DNA of 46,307 nt from JAZNSB01 sp045590955 (GTDB taxonomy: Bacteria > Pseudomonadota > Alphaproteobacteria > RF32 > CAG-239). The position numbers were made by a program, and so were the translations under genes. Shown here piece by piece: positions 8,158 through 15,754 of the stretch. The first letter of the stretch is position 1; each line of letters opens with the position of its first letter. Location: NCBI GenBank assembly GCA_045590955.1, contig JAZNSB010000012.1, positions 1-46,307 on the forward strand, read 5' to 3'. A model generated the notes under the pieces. The model saw only the letters and a list, made by a program, of their open reading frames with translations. It was not told the DNA's origin and did no database searches.

Positions 8158-8168
8158 GGATAGGTAAC

Positions 8169-8531
8169 ATGAATACGCCAAAAAAATTGTTTGAAAAAAG
8201 AAAACAACGCGTAAGAACAACATTGAAGAATGTAGCGAATGGAAAGATGAGATTGTCTGTATTTCGCTCAGGAAAACATATGTATGCGCAAATAATTGAC
8301 GACACTAAAGGTGTTACTGTTGCTTCTGCTTCTACATTAGATAAAAGTGTTAGAGAAGTTATCAAAAAAACAGCTAACATTGAAGCTGCTGCTTATATTG
8401 GAACAACTTTGGCAAACAAAGCCGTTAAATGCGGTATTAACGAAGTTGTGTTTGATAGAGGCGGTTATATCTATCACGGAAGAGTTAAAGCTTTGGCTGA
8501 CGCAGCAAGAGCTGCCGGTTTGAAGTTCTAG
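8169..8531 (+). CDS. rplR: 50S ribosomal protein L18
   Basis: The 120-residue product has RLSVFRSGKHMYAQIIDDTK in its first half and VVFDRGGYIYHGRVKALADA with AARAAGLKF at the end, both standard for L18. It is a 5S rRNA binding protein of the central protuberance together with L5 and L25. The N terminus starts MNTPKKLFEKRKQRVRTTLK. Confidence 0.97.
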   Translation: MNTPKKLFEKRKQRVRTTLKNVANGKMRLSVFRSGKHMYAQIIDDTKGVTVASASTLDKSVREVIKKTANIEAAAYIGTTLANKAVKCGINEVVFDRGGYIYHGRVKALADAARAAGLKF

Positions 8532-8541
8532 GAGAAAGCGA

Positions 8542-9102
8542 ATGACACAAGTAAATGCTAGAAAAGAAGACAAAAAAGTTGAAGAATTGGTTGAAAAACT
8601 GGTTCATGTCAATCGTGTAGCCAAAACTGTAAAAGGTGGTCGTAATATGTCTTTTGCTGCTGTTGTGGTAGTAGGAGATAAGAAAGGCCGCGTTGGATAC
8701 GGAAACGGTAAAGCTGCTGAAGTTCCAGAAGCAATTACAAAAGCAACCAACGAAGCTAAGAAAAACATGATAAGAGTTCCTTTGAGAGAAGGCAGAACTT
8801 TGCATCATGACGTTGCCGGTCGTTTTGGAGCAGGAAAGGTTTATTTGAGAACAGCTCCTGCCGGTACCGGAATTATTGCCGGTGGTGCTATGCGTGCTAT
8901 TTTTGAAGTTTTGGGCATTCAAGACGTTGTTGCAAAATCTTTGGGATCTAACAATCCTTATAACATGATTAAAGCAACATTTAATGCTCTTGAAGCAATC
9001 AATTCTCCAAGAATGGTAGCAGCTAAACGTGGTAAAAAAGTTGGTGATATTGTTTCTCGCAGAGAAAATGCTCCGACAAAACCTGTTGCTGAGGAGATGT
9101 AA
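8542..9102 (+). CDS. rpsE: 30S ribosomal protein S5
   Basis: The 186-residue product contains the N-terminal double-stranded RNA-binding-like domain (ELVEKLVHVNRVAKTVKGGR, about residues 15-34, then MSFAAVVVVGDKKGRVGYGN) and the C-terminal domain with GTGIIAGGAMRAIFEVLGI. S5 is part of the decoding accuracy centre with S4 and the site of spectinomycin resistance mutations. The C-terminal tail is slightly extended compared with E. coli (167 residues). Confidence 0.97.
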   Translation: MTQVNARKEDKKVEELVEKLVHVNRVAKTVKGGRNMSFAAVVVVGDKKGRVGYGNGKAAEVPEAITKATNEAKKNMIRVPLREGRTLHHDVAGRFGAGKVYLRTAPAGTGIIAGGAMRAIFEVLGIQDVVAKSLGSNNPYNMIKATFNALEAINSPRMVAAKRGKKVGDIVSRRENAPTKPVAEEM

Positions 9103-9104
9103 TT

Positions 9105-9287
9105 ATGGCTGAAAAAACAATCAAAGTTACACAAGTAAACAGCAAAATAGGGCACAGCGCTGATCAGAAAAAAACTTTAATCGGTTTGGGTTTGAAAAAA
9201 ATGGGAAAAACTTCTGTTTTGAAAGATACTCCAGCCGTTAGAGGAATGATCAAAAAAGTTGCTCACCTGGTAAAAGTTGAAGAGTAA
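9105..9287 (+). CDS. rpmD: 50S ribosomal protein L30
   Basis: The 60-residue product has the L30 pattern: IKVTQVNSKIGHSADQKKTL and GLGLKKMGKTSVLKDTPAVR followed by GMIKKVAHLV. It follows rpsE after two bases with GAGGAG inside the rpsE end as its ribosome binding site. It is the last gene before a 72-base gap that contains a perfect hairpin. Confidence 0.97.
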   Translation: MAEKTIKVTQVNSKIGHSADQKKTLIGLGLKKMGKTSVLKDTPAVRGMIKKVAHLVKVEE

Positions 9288-9296
9288 ACTTTAGTT

Positions 9297-9324
9297 CTGT
9301 AAAGGAGTTTTTACTCCTTTACAG
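9297..9324 (+). promoter_or_regulatory. Perfect hairpin between rpmD and rplO
   Basis: A 12-bp perfect inverted repeat (CTGTAAAGGAGT at 9297-9308 and its complement at 9313-9324) has a TTTT loop. It is followed by GGCAAG-like sequence, not by a T run, so it is not a classical terminator. A role as RNA-processing or mRNA-stability element is an inference. The 5-prime arm contains AAAGGAG, an SD-like sequence that the fold would hide, but no start codon uses it. Confidence 0.7.
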
Positions 9325-9359
9325 GCAAGTTTGAAACAAATAAATTAAGGTGAAATGAC

Positions 9360-9815
9360 ATGAAACTTAATGAATTAAAAGACAATAATGGTGCAAGACA
9401 AGCTTCAAAACGTATCGGTAGAGGTATCGGTAGCGGAAAAGGTAAGACATCAGGAAAAGGTCATAAAGGTTATAAGGCTCGTTCAGGTGCTTCCGTTAAT
9501 GGTTTTGAAGGCGGTCAAATGCCAATTTATCGTAGATTGCCAAAACGTGGTTTTAAAAACCATTTTGCTAAAGAATATGCAATTGTTAATTTGGATAAAA
9601 TCCAAAAAGCAATTGATGCCGGCAAATTAAATGCAAATGAAGTTAATGTTGAAACACTTACTTCAGCAGGTTTGGTAAACAAAACTTTGGATGGTGTACG
9701 TTTGTTGGCAAGAGGAGCTGTAACAGTAAATGTAAATATTACAGTTAACTCTGCATCTAAAGCTGCAATTGCTGCAGTTGAAAAAGCAGGCGGCAAAGTA
9801 AACGTTGACGCTTAG
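9360..9815 (+). CDS. rplO: 50S ribosomal protein L15
   Basis: The 151-residue product has the glycine- and arginine-rich L15 N-terminal half (SKRIGRGIGSGKGKTSGKGH and FEGGQMPIYRRLPKRGFKN) and the globular C-terminal half. L15 is a late-assembling 50S protein. AGGTGAA precedes the ATG. It is separated from rpmD by a hairpin and from secY by a terminator, so L15 forms the end of the first transcript section. Confidence 0.97.
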   Translation: MKLNELKDNNGARQASKRIGRGIGSGKGKTSGKGHKGYKARSGASVNGFEGGQMPIYRRLPKRGFKNHFAKEYAIVNLDKIQKAIDAGKLNANEVNVETLTSAGLVNKTLDGVRLLARGAVTVNVNITVNSASKAAIAAVEKAGGKVNVDA

Positions 9816-9840
9816 TTTTGAATTAAGCAATGAAAATAAA

Positions 9841-9869
9841 AAAGAGCTGCAAAATGCGGCTCTTTTTTT
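9841..9869 (+). terminator. Intrinsic terminator between rplO and secY
   Basis: A 10-bp stem with one G-T pair (9841-9850 with 9856-9865), core GAGCTGC/GCGGCTC, has loop AAAAT and is followed by a T run to 9869. It would stop transcription of the S10/spc genes before secY, which implies a separate secY promoter or partial read-through. Confidence 0.8.
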
Positions 9870-9944
9870 GTATGTAGGATGTGCAAAAAGTTATAAATTT
9901 AAATAATGTCGGGATAAAATTAAATTAGTTGCATAAAAAATTTT

Positions 9945-9972
9945 TTGTTGTATTAATATCTTGACTTAAAAT
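9945..9972 (+). promoter_or_regulatory. Candidate secY promoter
   Basis: TTGTTG (9945-9950) and TAAAAT (9967-9972) are spaced by 16 bases in the A+T-rich gap after the terminator. Alternatives in the same gap are TTGCAT at 9929 with TATTAA at 9951, and TTGACT at 9961 with TATGTT at 9982. A promoter is expected here because of the terminator, but the exact hexamers are uncertain. Confidence 0.3.
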
Positions 9973-10026
9973 AGCAGAACTTATGTTCAATGCTTTGTTT
10001 TAAATAAAAAATATGAGGAAAAAATA

Positions 10027-11379
10027 ATGGTATCATTAGCAGAAAAAATGGCATCGGGAATTGATGCTTCAGTGTTTGGAAAAGCCGAAGATCTGAAAAA
10101 AAGATTGTGGTTTACTTTTTGGGCATTGGTAGTTTTTAGATTAGGAACTTTTATTCCTTTACCGGGAATAGATCCGCACATTTTGTCTGATATTTTTGCA
10201 CAAAATTCAGGCGGAATTTTGGGGATGTTTAATATGTTTTCCGGTGGAGCTTTGGAGCGTATGACCATTTTTGCATTAAACATTATGCCATATATTTCTG
10301 CGTCCATCATTATTCAGTTGGGACAATCTGTTATTCCTTCTTTGCAAGCTTTGAAAAAAGATGGTGAAGCAGGACACAGAAAAGTTACTCAATATACAAG
10401 AATTTTAACGGTTTTGATTACTATTATTCAAGGATATGGTATAGCTGTTGGTTTGGAAGGAATGAGAGGTTCTACCGGAATGTCTGCAGTAATTGACCCA
10501 GGTTTTGTCTTTCGTTTTACCACAATTGTTTCTTTGGTTGGTGGAACAATGTTTATTGTTTGGCTTGGTGAACAAATGACATCAAGAGGTGTTGGAAACG
10601 GTTCTTCATTGATAATTACTGCCGGTATTATTTCCGGAATTCCGGGGGCATTGGCTCAAACATTTGAATTGGGAAGAGTTGGTTCTATGTCAATTGGTCT
10701 TATTTTGGGCTTGATTGTAATGGCAGCCGCTTTGATTTACGTGATTGTTTTGGTTGAAAGGGCTCAAAGAAAAATTTCAATTCAATATCCAAAGAGAAAT
10801 ATGGCTTTTGGTGCAAATTCTCAAGAAACATCTCATTTGCCGTTAAAGATTAACCCAACAGGTGTTATTCCACCGATTTTTGCCAGCTCTTTATTGTTGT
10901 TGCCGATCACAATTGCAAATTTGAGCGCAGAAAATGGTCCTGCATGGGTGCAGACATTAAGTCAAGTGTTGGGACATGGCAAACCTTTGTACTTGTTGTT
11001 GTATTCTGCATTGATTATGTTTTTTGCATTTTTCTATACCGCAGTTGTATTTAACCCAGAAGAAACAGCAGAAAACTTGAAAAAGCATGGCGGATTTATT
11101 GCCGGAATAAGACCTGGAAGAAATACTGCCGAATATCTTGATTATGTAATTACAAGATTGACTGTATTGGGTGCTATATATTTGACAGCATTGTGTATTT
11201 TGCCTGAAATTTTAATCTACAAGCTTTCTGTTCCGTTTATTTTGGGAGGAACGACATTGCTTATCGTTGTTCAGGTTACAATGGACTTTATGGCACAAAT
11301 TCAGTCTCATTTGATTGCATATCAATATGAATCTTTGATTAAAAAAGCCTCTTTGGCAGGAAAAAAACGTAGAAGATAG
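10027..11379 (+). CDS. secY: Protein translocase subunit SecY
   Basis: The 450-residue product is the central channel of the SecYEG translocon in the inner membrane. About ten hydrophobic segments can be seen. Conserved SecY features include RLGTFIPLPGIDP in the first segment, the plug-region sequence MFNMFSGGALERMTIFALNI, and the cytoplasmic loop ending GIRPGRNTAEYLDYVITRLT that contacts SecA and the ribosome. The ATG is preceded by ATGAGGAAAAA. It lies in the usual place in the spc region but starts a separate transcript section, followed by adk after nine bases. Confidence 0.97.
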   Translation: MVSLAEKMASGIDASVFGKAEDLKKRLWFTFWALVVFRLGTFIPLPGIDPHILSDIFAQNSGGILGMFNMFSGGALERMTIFALNIMPYISASIIIQLGQSVIPSLQALKKDGEAGHRKVTQYTRILTVLITIIQGYGIAVGLEGMRGSTGMSAVIDPGFVFRFTTIVSLVGGTMFIVWLGEQMTSRGVGNGSSLIITAGIISGIPGALAQTFELGRVGSMSIGLILGLIVMAAALIYVIVLVERAQRKISIQYPKRNMAFGANSQETSHLPLKINPTGVIPPIFASSLLLLPITIANLSAENGPAWVQTLSQVLGHGKPLYLLLYSALIMFFAFFYTAVVFNPEETAENLKKHGGFIAGIRPGRNTAEYLDYVITRLTVLGAIYLTALCILPEILIYKLSVPFILGGTTLLIVVQVTMDFMAQIQSHLIAYQYESLIKKASLAGKKRRR

Positions 11380-11388
11380 GAAGGTAAA

Positions 11389-12048
11389 ATGGCTAAAAGA
11401 ACAAATTTGATTTTGACAGGTGTGCTTGGTAGTGGAAAAGGAACGCAGGCAGCGGTTTTGTTGGAAAAAATGAAGGTTCCTCATCTTTCAACCGGAGATA
11501 TGTTGAGGGCAGAAGTGGCAAAAGGAAGCGAACTTGGTTTGCAAATTAAAGAAGTTTTACAAACAGGCGGGTTGGTTTCTGATGATATGGTAATAGAAAT
11601 GGTTTCTGCCAGATTAGATGAACCTGATTGTGCAAACGGATTTATTTTAGATGGTTTTCCAAGAACTTTGGAACAAGCTAAACGTTTGGATGAAGTGATG
11701 AAGAAAAAAGGCTTAAAGATTGATCTTGTTGTAAACATGGAAGTTCCGGAAGATGTTGTTATGGCAAGAATTTTAGGTCGTTTTTCTTGTGCAAAATGTG
11801 GTGCAGGATATAACGACAGATTTAGAAAACCAAAAGTAGAAGGCGTTTGTGATAAGTGCGGTTCAACAGAATTTACAAGACGAATCGATGACAATGAGGA
11901 GTCTGTAAAAACAAGATTGAAAAACTATCATGAGCAAACAGCTCCGATTTTGCCATATTATGAAGCACAAGGTTTGCTCTATAACATAGACGGAACAAGG
12001 CCTTTGGACGAAACAAGAGATGAAATTTTGCAACATTTGGGCTTATAA
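11389..12048 (+). CDS. adk: Adenylate kinase, zinc-lid type
   Basis: The 219-residue product interconverts ATP + AMP and 2 ADP. It has the P-loop GVLGSGKGTQA near residue 11, the AMP-binding region STGDMLRAEVA, and GFPRTLEQA. The long-form lid carries four cysteines (CAKC about residues 130-133 and CDKC about 152-155), which indicates a structural zinc site. The P-loop has Val-Leu in place of the common Pro-Pro/Ala. Its position between secY and rpsM is typical of alphaproteobacteria. A 150-base gap with a strong promoter follows. Confidence 0.97.
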   Translation: MAKRTNLILTGVLGSGKGTQAAVLLEKMKVPHLSTGDMLRAEVAKGSELGLQIKEVLQTGGLVSDDMVIEMVSARLDEPDCANGFILDGFPRTLEQAKRLDEVMKKKGLKIDLVVNMEVPEDVVMARILGRFSCAKCGAGYNDRFRKPKVEGVCDKCGSTEFTRRIDDNEESVKTRLKNYHEQTAPILPYYEAQGLLYNIDGTRPLDETRDEILQHLGL

Positions 12049-12104
12049 TATAGTTTAAAGTGTTGAAAGATTTGAAAAAAATAAAAAATAATGAAAAGTT
12101 GTGG

Positions 12105-12132
12105 TTGACACTAAAAAATTATGGCATATAAT
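12105..12132 (+). promoter_or_regulatory. Consensus sigma-70 promoter of rpsM-rpsK
   Basis: TTGACA (12105-12110) and TATAAT (12127-12132) are both perfect and separated by 16 bases. Transcription would start near 12139, giving a leader of about 60 bases. It is the best-matching promoter in the window. Confidence 0.88.
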
Positions 12133-12201
12133 CCGCAATAATTTTGAAAAGTGGTGATCAAACTTTTTGAATGGTTAATTTTATAGAAATGGAGAGTAAA
12201 T

Positions 12202-12573
12202 TTGGCTCGTATAGCTGGTGTAAATATCCCAACTGCCAAGAAAGTTAATGTCGCACTGACATACATTCATGGAATCGGGAAGAAAACTGCTCAAGACATT
12301 TGTGACAAAGCTGGTATTGAGTGTGACAGTAGAGTTCATCAACTTACTGATGATGATGTTTCAAAAATCAGAGAAGTTATTGACAATGAAGGAATCCTTG
12401 TAGAAGGTGAATTGCGCAGAGAAGTAGGTGTTAATGTTAAAAGACTTATGGATTTGGGCTGCTACAGAGGTTTGAGACATCGTAAAGGCTTGCCTGTTCG
12501 TGGACAAAGCACAAAACAAAATGCAAGAACACGTAAAGGTAAACGTAAAACTGTTGCAAATAAGAAGAAATAG
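12202..12573 (+). CDS. rpsM: 30S ribosomal protein S13
   Basis: The 123-residue product begins ARIAGVNIPTAKKVNVALTY after the first residue and ends with the basic RGLPVRGQ-type and NARTRKGKRKTV tail seen in all S13. The start codon is TTG: no ATG is in frame nearby, the protein begins exactly where the family begins, and GGAG (12191-12194) lies seven bases upstream. S13 contacts the P-site tRNA and the 50S subunit. A weak start codon behind a consensus promoter suggests tuning at translation. Confidence 0.96.
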   Translation: MARIAGVNIPTAKKVNVALTYIHGIGKKTAQDICDKAGIECDSRVHQLTDDDVSKIREVIDNEGILVEGELRREVGVNVKRLMDLGCYRGLRHRKGLPVRGQSTKQNARTRKGKRKTVANKKK

Positions 12574-12586
12574 TTGAGGGAAGCAA

Positions 12587-12979
12587 ATGGTAAAAGCAGA
12601 AACGCAACGTGTTAAGAAAAAAGAGAAAAAGAATATCACAACAGGTGTTGCCCATGTGAATTCTACTTTTAATAACACAAGAGTAACAATTACAGATGCT
12701 CAAGGCAATACAGTTGCTTGGTCAACTTCTGGTGCACAAGGTTTTAAAGGTTCTAGAAAATCTACTCCTTATGCTGCTCAAATTGCAGCAGAAGATGCCG
12801 GTAGAAAAGCACAAGAACATGGAATGAAAACTTTGGAAGTGGAAGTTAAAGGCCCAGGTTCTGGAAGAGAATCTGCCATTAGAGCATTGCAGGCAATTGG
12901 TTTTACAATCACAGTAATTCGTGATGTTACTCCAATTCCGCACAATGGTTGCAAAATGAGAAAAAGACGTCGTGTCTAA
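12587..12979 (+). CDS. rpsK: 30S ribosomal protein S11
   Basis: The 130-residue product has the S11 motif GVAHVNSTFNNTRVTITDAQ and the C-terminal VTPIPHNGCKMRKRRRV. It also has the stretch VKGPGSGRESAIRALQAIG. S11 forms the 30S platform with S6, S18 and S21. TTGAGGG precedes the ATG. The gap to rpoA contains a terminator-like hairpin. Confidence 0.97.
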   Translation: MVKAETQRVKKKEKKNITTGVAHVNSTFNNTRVTITDAQGNTVAWSTSGAQGFKGSRKSTPYAAQIAAEDAGRKAQEHGMKTLEVEVKGPGSGRESAIRALQAIGFTITVIRDVTPIPHNGCKMRKRRRV

Positions 12980-12992
12980 TTCTTTTTTGAGT

Positions 12993-13024
12993 GTGAGGCT
13001 TTAAATAAAGTCTCACGGTTTTTT
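12993..13024 (+). terminator. Terminator-like hairpin between rpsK and rpoA
   Basis: GTGAGGCTTT (12993-13002) pairs with AAAGTCTCAC (13007-13016) over ten pairs with one G-T, the loop is AAAT, and GG plus six T follow (13019-13024). Only 26 bases remain before the rpoA start, too few for a clear new promoter, so partial termination that lowers rpoA relative to rpsM-rpsK is the likely role. Confidence 0.65.
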
Positions 13025-13050
13025 GTTAAATATATAAAAGGATTAATTCC

Positions 13051-14061
13051 GTGATTAGAAAAAACTGGCAAGAACTTATTAAACCAACTAATTTAGATGT
13101 GGTTGCTGGCGACAATGGTAACGTAGCTAAAGTGGTTGTTGAGCCCCTGGAAAGAGGTTTTGGTCTAACATTGGGAAATGCGCTGAGAAGAGTGTTGTTG
13201 TCTTCTTTGAGAGGTGGCGCTGTTACATCTATTAAAATTAATGGTGTATTACATGAATTTTCTGTTATCCCAGGTGTTAGAGAAGATGTTACAGAAATTG
13301 TGCTGAACATTAAAGGTTTGGCAATTGCTGTTCATAATGAAGGTCAGAAAATGATGACATTGAAAGCTGAAGGCCCTTGTGTGGTTACAGCGGCAATGAT
13401 TGAAACTGGTCATGATGTGGAAATTAAAAATCCTGATCACTTTATTTGCACATTGGATGCAGGTGCAAAATTGAATATGGAATTGACTGTAGATACAGGT
13501 AAAGGTTATGTACCTGCATTTATGAATAAGTCTGCAGATGCGCCAATTGGTGTAATTCCGGTAGACGCAATTTATTCACCTGTAAAAAGAGTGTCTTATA
13601 AAGTAGACAATACTCGTGTTGGTCAGGCAACAGACTATGATAAATTGACTTTGGTTGTTGAGACAAACGGCGTTATTTCTCCGGAAGATGCAGTTGCTTT
13701 GTCTGCAAGAATTTTGCAAGAACAATTGAAGCCGTTTATTAACTTTGATGAACCTGAACCAGAAGTTGAAGCAGAAAAAGAAGAGTTGCCATTCAACAAA
13801 AATCTGTTGAAGAAAGTTGAAGAACTTGAACTTTCAGTGCGTTCTGCAAACTGCTTGAAAAACGATAATATCGTTTATATTGGTGATTTAGTTCAGAAAA
13901 CAGAAGCAGAGATGCTTAGAACACCAAACTTTGGTAGAAAATCTTTGAATGAAATTAAAGAAGTTTTGGCAAAAATGGGAATCCATTTGGGTATGGATGT
14001 TCCAGGATGGCCTCCAGAGAACATTGAAGATTTAATCAAACGTTGTGATGAGCACTTCTAG
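13051..14061 (+). CDS. rpoA: RNA polymerase subunit alpha
   Basis: The 336-residue product has the N-terminal assembly domain with VEPLERGFGLTLGNALRRVL (about residues 30-49, the alpha-alpha and beta contact) and the C-terminal domain with RTPNFGRKSLNEIKEVLAKM (about 290-309), the helix-hairpin-helix part that binds UP elements and activators. The two are joined by a Glu-rich linker around residue 240. The start is GTG, with AAAGGA at 13037-13042 upstream. A terminator-like hairpin sits just before it and two further hairpins follow before rplQ. Confidence 0.98.
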   Translation: MIRKNWQELIKPTNLDVVAGDNGNVAKVVVEPLERGFGLTLGNALRRVLLSSLRGGAVTSIKINGVLHEFSVIPGVREDVTEIVLNIKGLAIAVHNEGQKMMTLKAEGPCVVTAAMIETGHDVEIKNPDHFICTLDAGAKLNMELTVDTGKGYVPAFMNKSADAPIGVIPVDAIYSPVKRVSYKVDNTRVGQATDYDKLTLVVETNGVISPEDAVALSARILQEQLKPFINFDEPEPEVEAEKEELPFNKNLLKKVEELELSVRSANCLKNDNIVYIGDLVQKTEAEMLRTPNFGRKSLNEIKEVLAKMGIHLGMDVPGWPPENIEDLIKRCDEHF

Positions 14062-14078
14062 TTTTTGAATGTGTTATT

Positions 14079-14139
14079 TGCAAATATGCATCTCGCGTGG
14101 TATTTGCATAGTTAATTATCCGCTTTGCCCGTGCAAAGC
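14079..14139 (+). promoter_or_regulatory. Two hairpins in the rpoA-rplQ spacer
   Basis: The first is an 8-bp perfect repeat, TGCAAATA (14079-14086) with TATTTGCA (14101-14108), with a 14-base loop. The second is GCTTTGC (14122-14128) with GCAAAGC (14133-14139), with loop CCGT. Neither has a T tract. They may be mRNA-stability or processing elements ahead of rplQ, which is an inference. Confidence 0.5.
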
Positions 14140-14163
14140 ATCAGAGAAAAGAAAGGTAATGTT

Positions 14164-14679
14164 ATGAGACATGGAATGAAACATAGAACATTGAATATGC
14201 CTTCAAATCAAAGAAGAGCATTGTTCGCTAACTTAACAAACGCTCTATTAACACATGAGCAAATTACAATTACTTTGCCAAGAGCAAAAGAATTGAGAAC
14301 TTTTGCAGATAAAATGATTACTTTGGCAAAGAAAGGTCAACTGAGTAACAGAAGACAAGCTTTGGCATTTTTGCGTGACGAAACTGTTGTATCTAAGCTT
14401 TTCTCTGTATTGGCTGACAGATACAAAGACAGAAACGGTGGTTATACAAGAGTATTGAAAGCCGGTTTCAGATATGGAGATTGTGCTCCCATGGCTGTTG
14501 TTGAGTTGGTTGATAGAGATGTTAATGCTAAAGGAGCTAAGGATTTGGCTCGTGTAGCTGCAGAAAAAGCTGCTAAATTGGCAGAACAAAAAGGTGAAAC
14601 AGCTCCGGTAAAAGAAGAACCAAAGAAAAAAGCTGAACCAAAAGAGAAAAAAGCAGCTAAAGCAAAAAAAGAAGACTAA
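14164..14679 (+). CDS. rplQ: 50S ribosomal protein L17
   Basis: The 171-residue product begins MRHGMKHRTLNMPSNQRRAL, the universal L17 start, and continues with the RAKELRTFADKMITLAKKG region. L17 lies near the tunnel exit. The ATG at 14164 is chosen over an in-frame upstream GTG-region start because of the family start and AAAGG at 14152-14156. The C-terminal 30 or so residues form an Ala/Lys/Glu-rich tail absent from E. coli L17 (127 residues); such tails are common in alphaproteobacteria. A strong terminator follows. Confidence 0.97.
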   Translation: MRHGMKHRTLNMPSNQRRALFANLTNALLTHEQITITLPRAKELRTFADKMITLAKKGQLSNRRQALAFLRDETVVSKLFSVLADRYKDRNGGYTRVLKAGFRYGDCAPMAVVELVDRDVNAKGAKDLARVAAEKAAKLAEQKGETAPVKEEPKKKAEPKEKKAAKAKKED

Positions 14680-14695
14680 GCTTTTTATAAGGTAA

Positions 14696-14733
14696 AAAAA
14701 AAGACGAGTTGTGAAAATAGCTCGTCTTTTTTT
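14696..14733 (+). terminator. Terminator at the end of the ribosomal superoperon
   Basis: AAAAAAAGACGAG (14696-14708) pairs perfectly with CTCGTCTTTTTTT (14721-14733) around a 12-base loop. The hairpin ends in a T run and is A-rich on the other side, so it may act in both directions. Confidence 0.88.
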
Positions 14734-14756
14734 GACTTTTTTGATCTAATCTTTTG

Positions 14757-14785
14757 TTGATTTTTTGACACAAAAGTAGTAGGAT
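14757..14785 (+). promoter_or_regulatory. Candidate promoter for the helical hypothetical gene
   Basis: TTGATT (14757-14762) and TAGGAT (14780-14785) are 17 bases apart and match four of six positions each. A perfect TTGACA at 14765 lies close by but has no suitable -10 element at normal spacing. Initiation near 14792 would place the ATG at 14784 outside the transcript and favour the start at 14826. Confidence 0.35.
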
Positions 14786-14825
14786 GTTGCCAAAATTAAT
14801 TATTTACGTAATAAACACAAAGAAT

Positions 14826-15710
14826 ATGAGAAAGAACTATTATGGAGAGAATTGGCCAGAGTTGGTTGATTCTGCAATGGGATTGGGAACTGCAAAATTG
14901 CAGAGTATCTTAAGTTCAGGAAATGTTAAGCAATCTGATTTGAGGTATGTTTTTGAGCGTTTTGCCCTTCCTAAAGATGTTTTAGCAAAGATGTTATATT
15001 TGGTAGATGTCAAATATATTAGATCTTTTTGTAAGCATCAGAACTCGGTTGCTTTACATGAAGTTGTCAGAGAAAATAACGTTGCCGACTTCAGTAAAAT
15101 AATGGAATGTTTGAGGGATATTGTTCCAGAAAACAAAGTTTGGGAAGCGCTTGAAAAAGGCGATAAAAAGGCTTTGAAAAAAATCATCAAAAACCAGTCG
15201 TTGACAGAAAAACAGGTTTTATGTCTTCTTGACAAGAATCTTGGTTTGATTGAATTTTACTGGGATAGGCACAGGTTACCACGAAAAGCCATTATCAAAA
15301 TTTTGAGAATGCCGGTAGATCAAAGAAACGATCGGGGATTGGAGCTTTTTGCTGCAAATTTAAGCAAAGAATTCTGTTCTTTGGATTATCAAAGTTGTGC
15401 CGATATATTATCAATTGATGATGAGCAGGTGGAAAAATTCTTTGCAAACTATGTAAAAAACCAAGAGTCGTTAAAGGTGTTTGCGTATATGAAAGTATAT
15501 GATGAAAGAGCCTTTAAGGTGTTGTCTGATGTGGTGTTGCCCAAAGAAGCTTGTATGAAATTGGACCCATATCCGGTGCTCAAAACGATGTATAAAAACT
15601 TGGCTTTTCATGCTGTAGCGTTAGGTACTTTGATGAACCAAGTTAATGAAGTTCAGTTGGATTTTGAAGCATATCCTTTTGAAAGGATTGATGCAAAAGT
15701 GGAGTCGTAA
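14826..15710 (+). CDS. Hypothetical helical-repeat protein
   Basis: I do not recognise this 294-residue protein. It has no signal peptide or membrane segment, and its sequence is a succession of predicted amphipathic helices with repeated short LPK/LPR-centred turns (ALPKDVLAKML, RLPRKAIIKIL, VLPKEACMKLD), which suggests a HEAT-like or similar alpha-solenoid. That points to a protein-binding scaffold, but no partner can be named. The start at 14826 (MRKNYYGENWPELVDSAMGL) is preferred because the ATG at 14784 has no spaced ribosome binding site and lies upstream of the likely transcription start. It is a single-gene unit between a terminator and the carD promoter. Confidence 0.75.
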   Translation: MRKNYYGENWPELVDSAMGLGTAKLQSILSSGNVKQSDLRYVFERFALPKDVLAKMLYLVDVKYIRSFCKHQNSVALHEVVRENNVADFSKIMECLRDIVPENKVWEALEKGDKKALKKIIKNQSLTEKQVLCLLDKNLGLIEFYWDRHRLPRKAIIKILRMPVDQRNDRGLELFAANLSKEFCSLDYQSCADILSIDDEQVEKFFANYVKNQESLKVFAYMKVYDERAFKVLSDVVLPKEACMKLDPYPVLKTMYKNLAFHAVALGTLMNQVNEVQLDFEAYPFERIDAKVES

Positions 15711-15754
15711 TATACGGCTCCACTTGGAGTTTTAAAAAAAAATAAAAATTTATC

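Noticed and set aside
12049..12201. Possible rpmJ (L36) or infA gene before rpsM
   Set aside because: The 150-base gap contains no frame with the cysteine/histidine pattern of L36 or the IF1 fold; it is a promoter and leader.
14765..14770. TTGACA as the -35 element of the gene at 14826
   Set aside because: No -10 like hexamer lies 15-19 bases downstream; TTGATT at 14757 with TAGGAT fits better.
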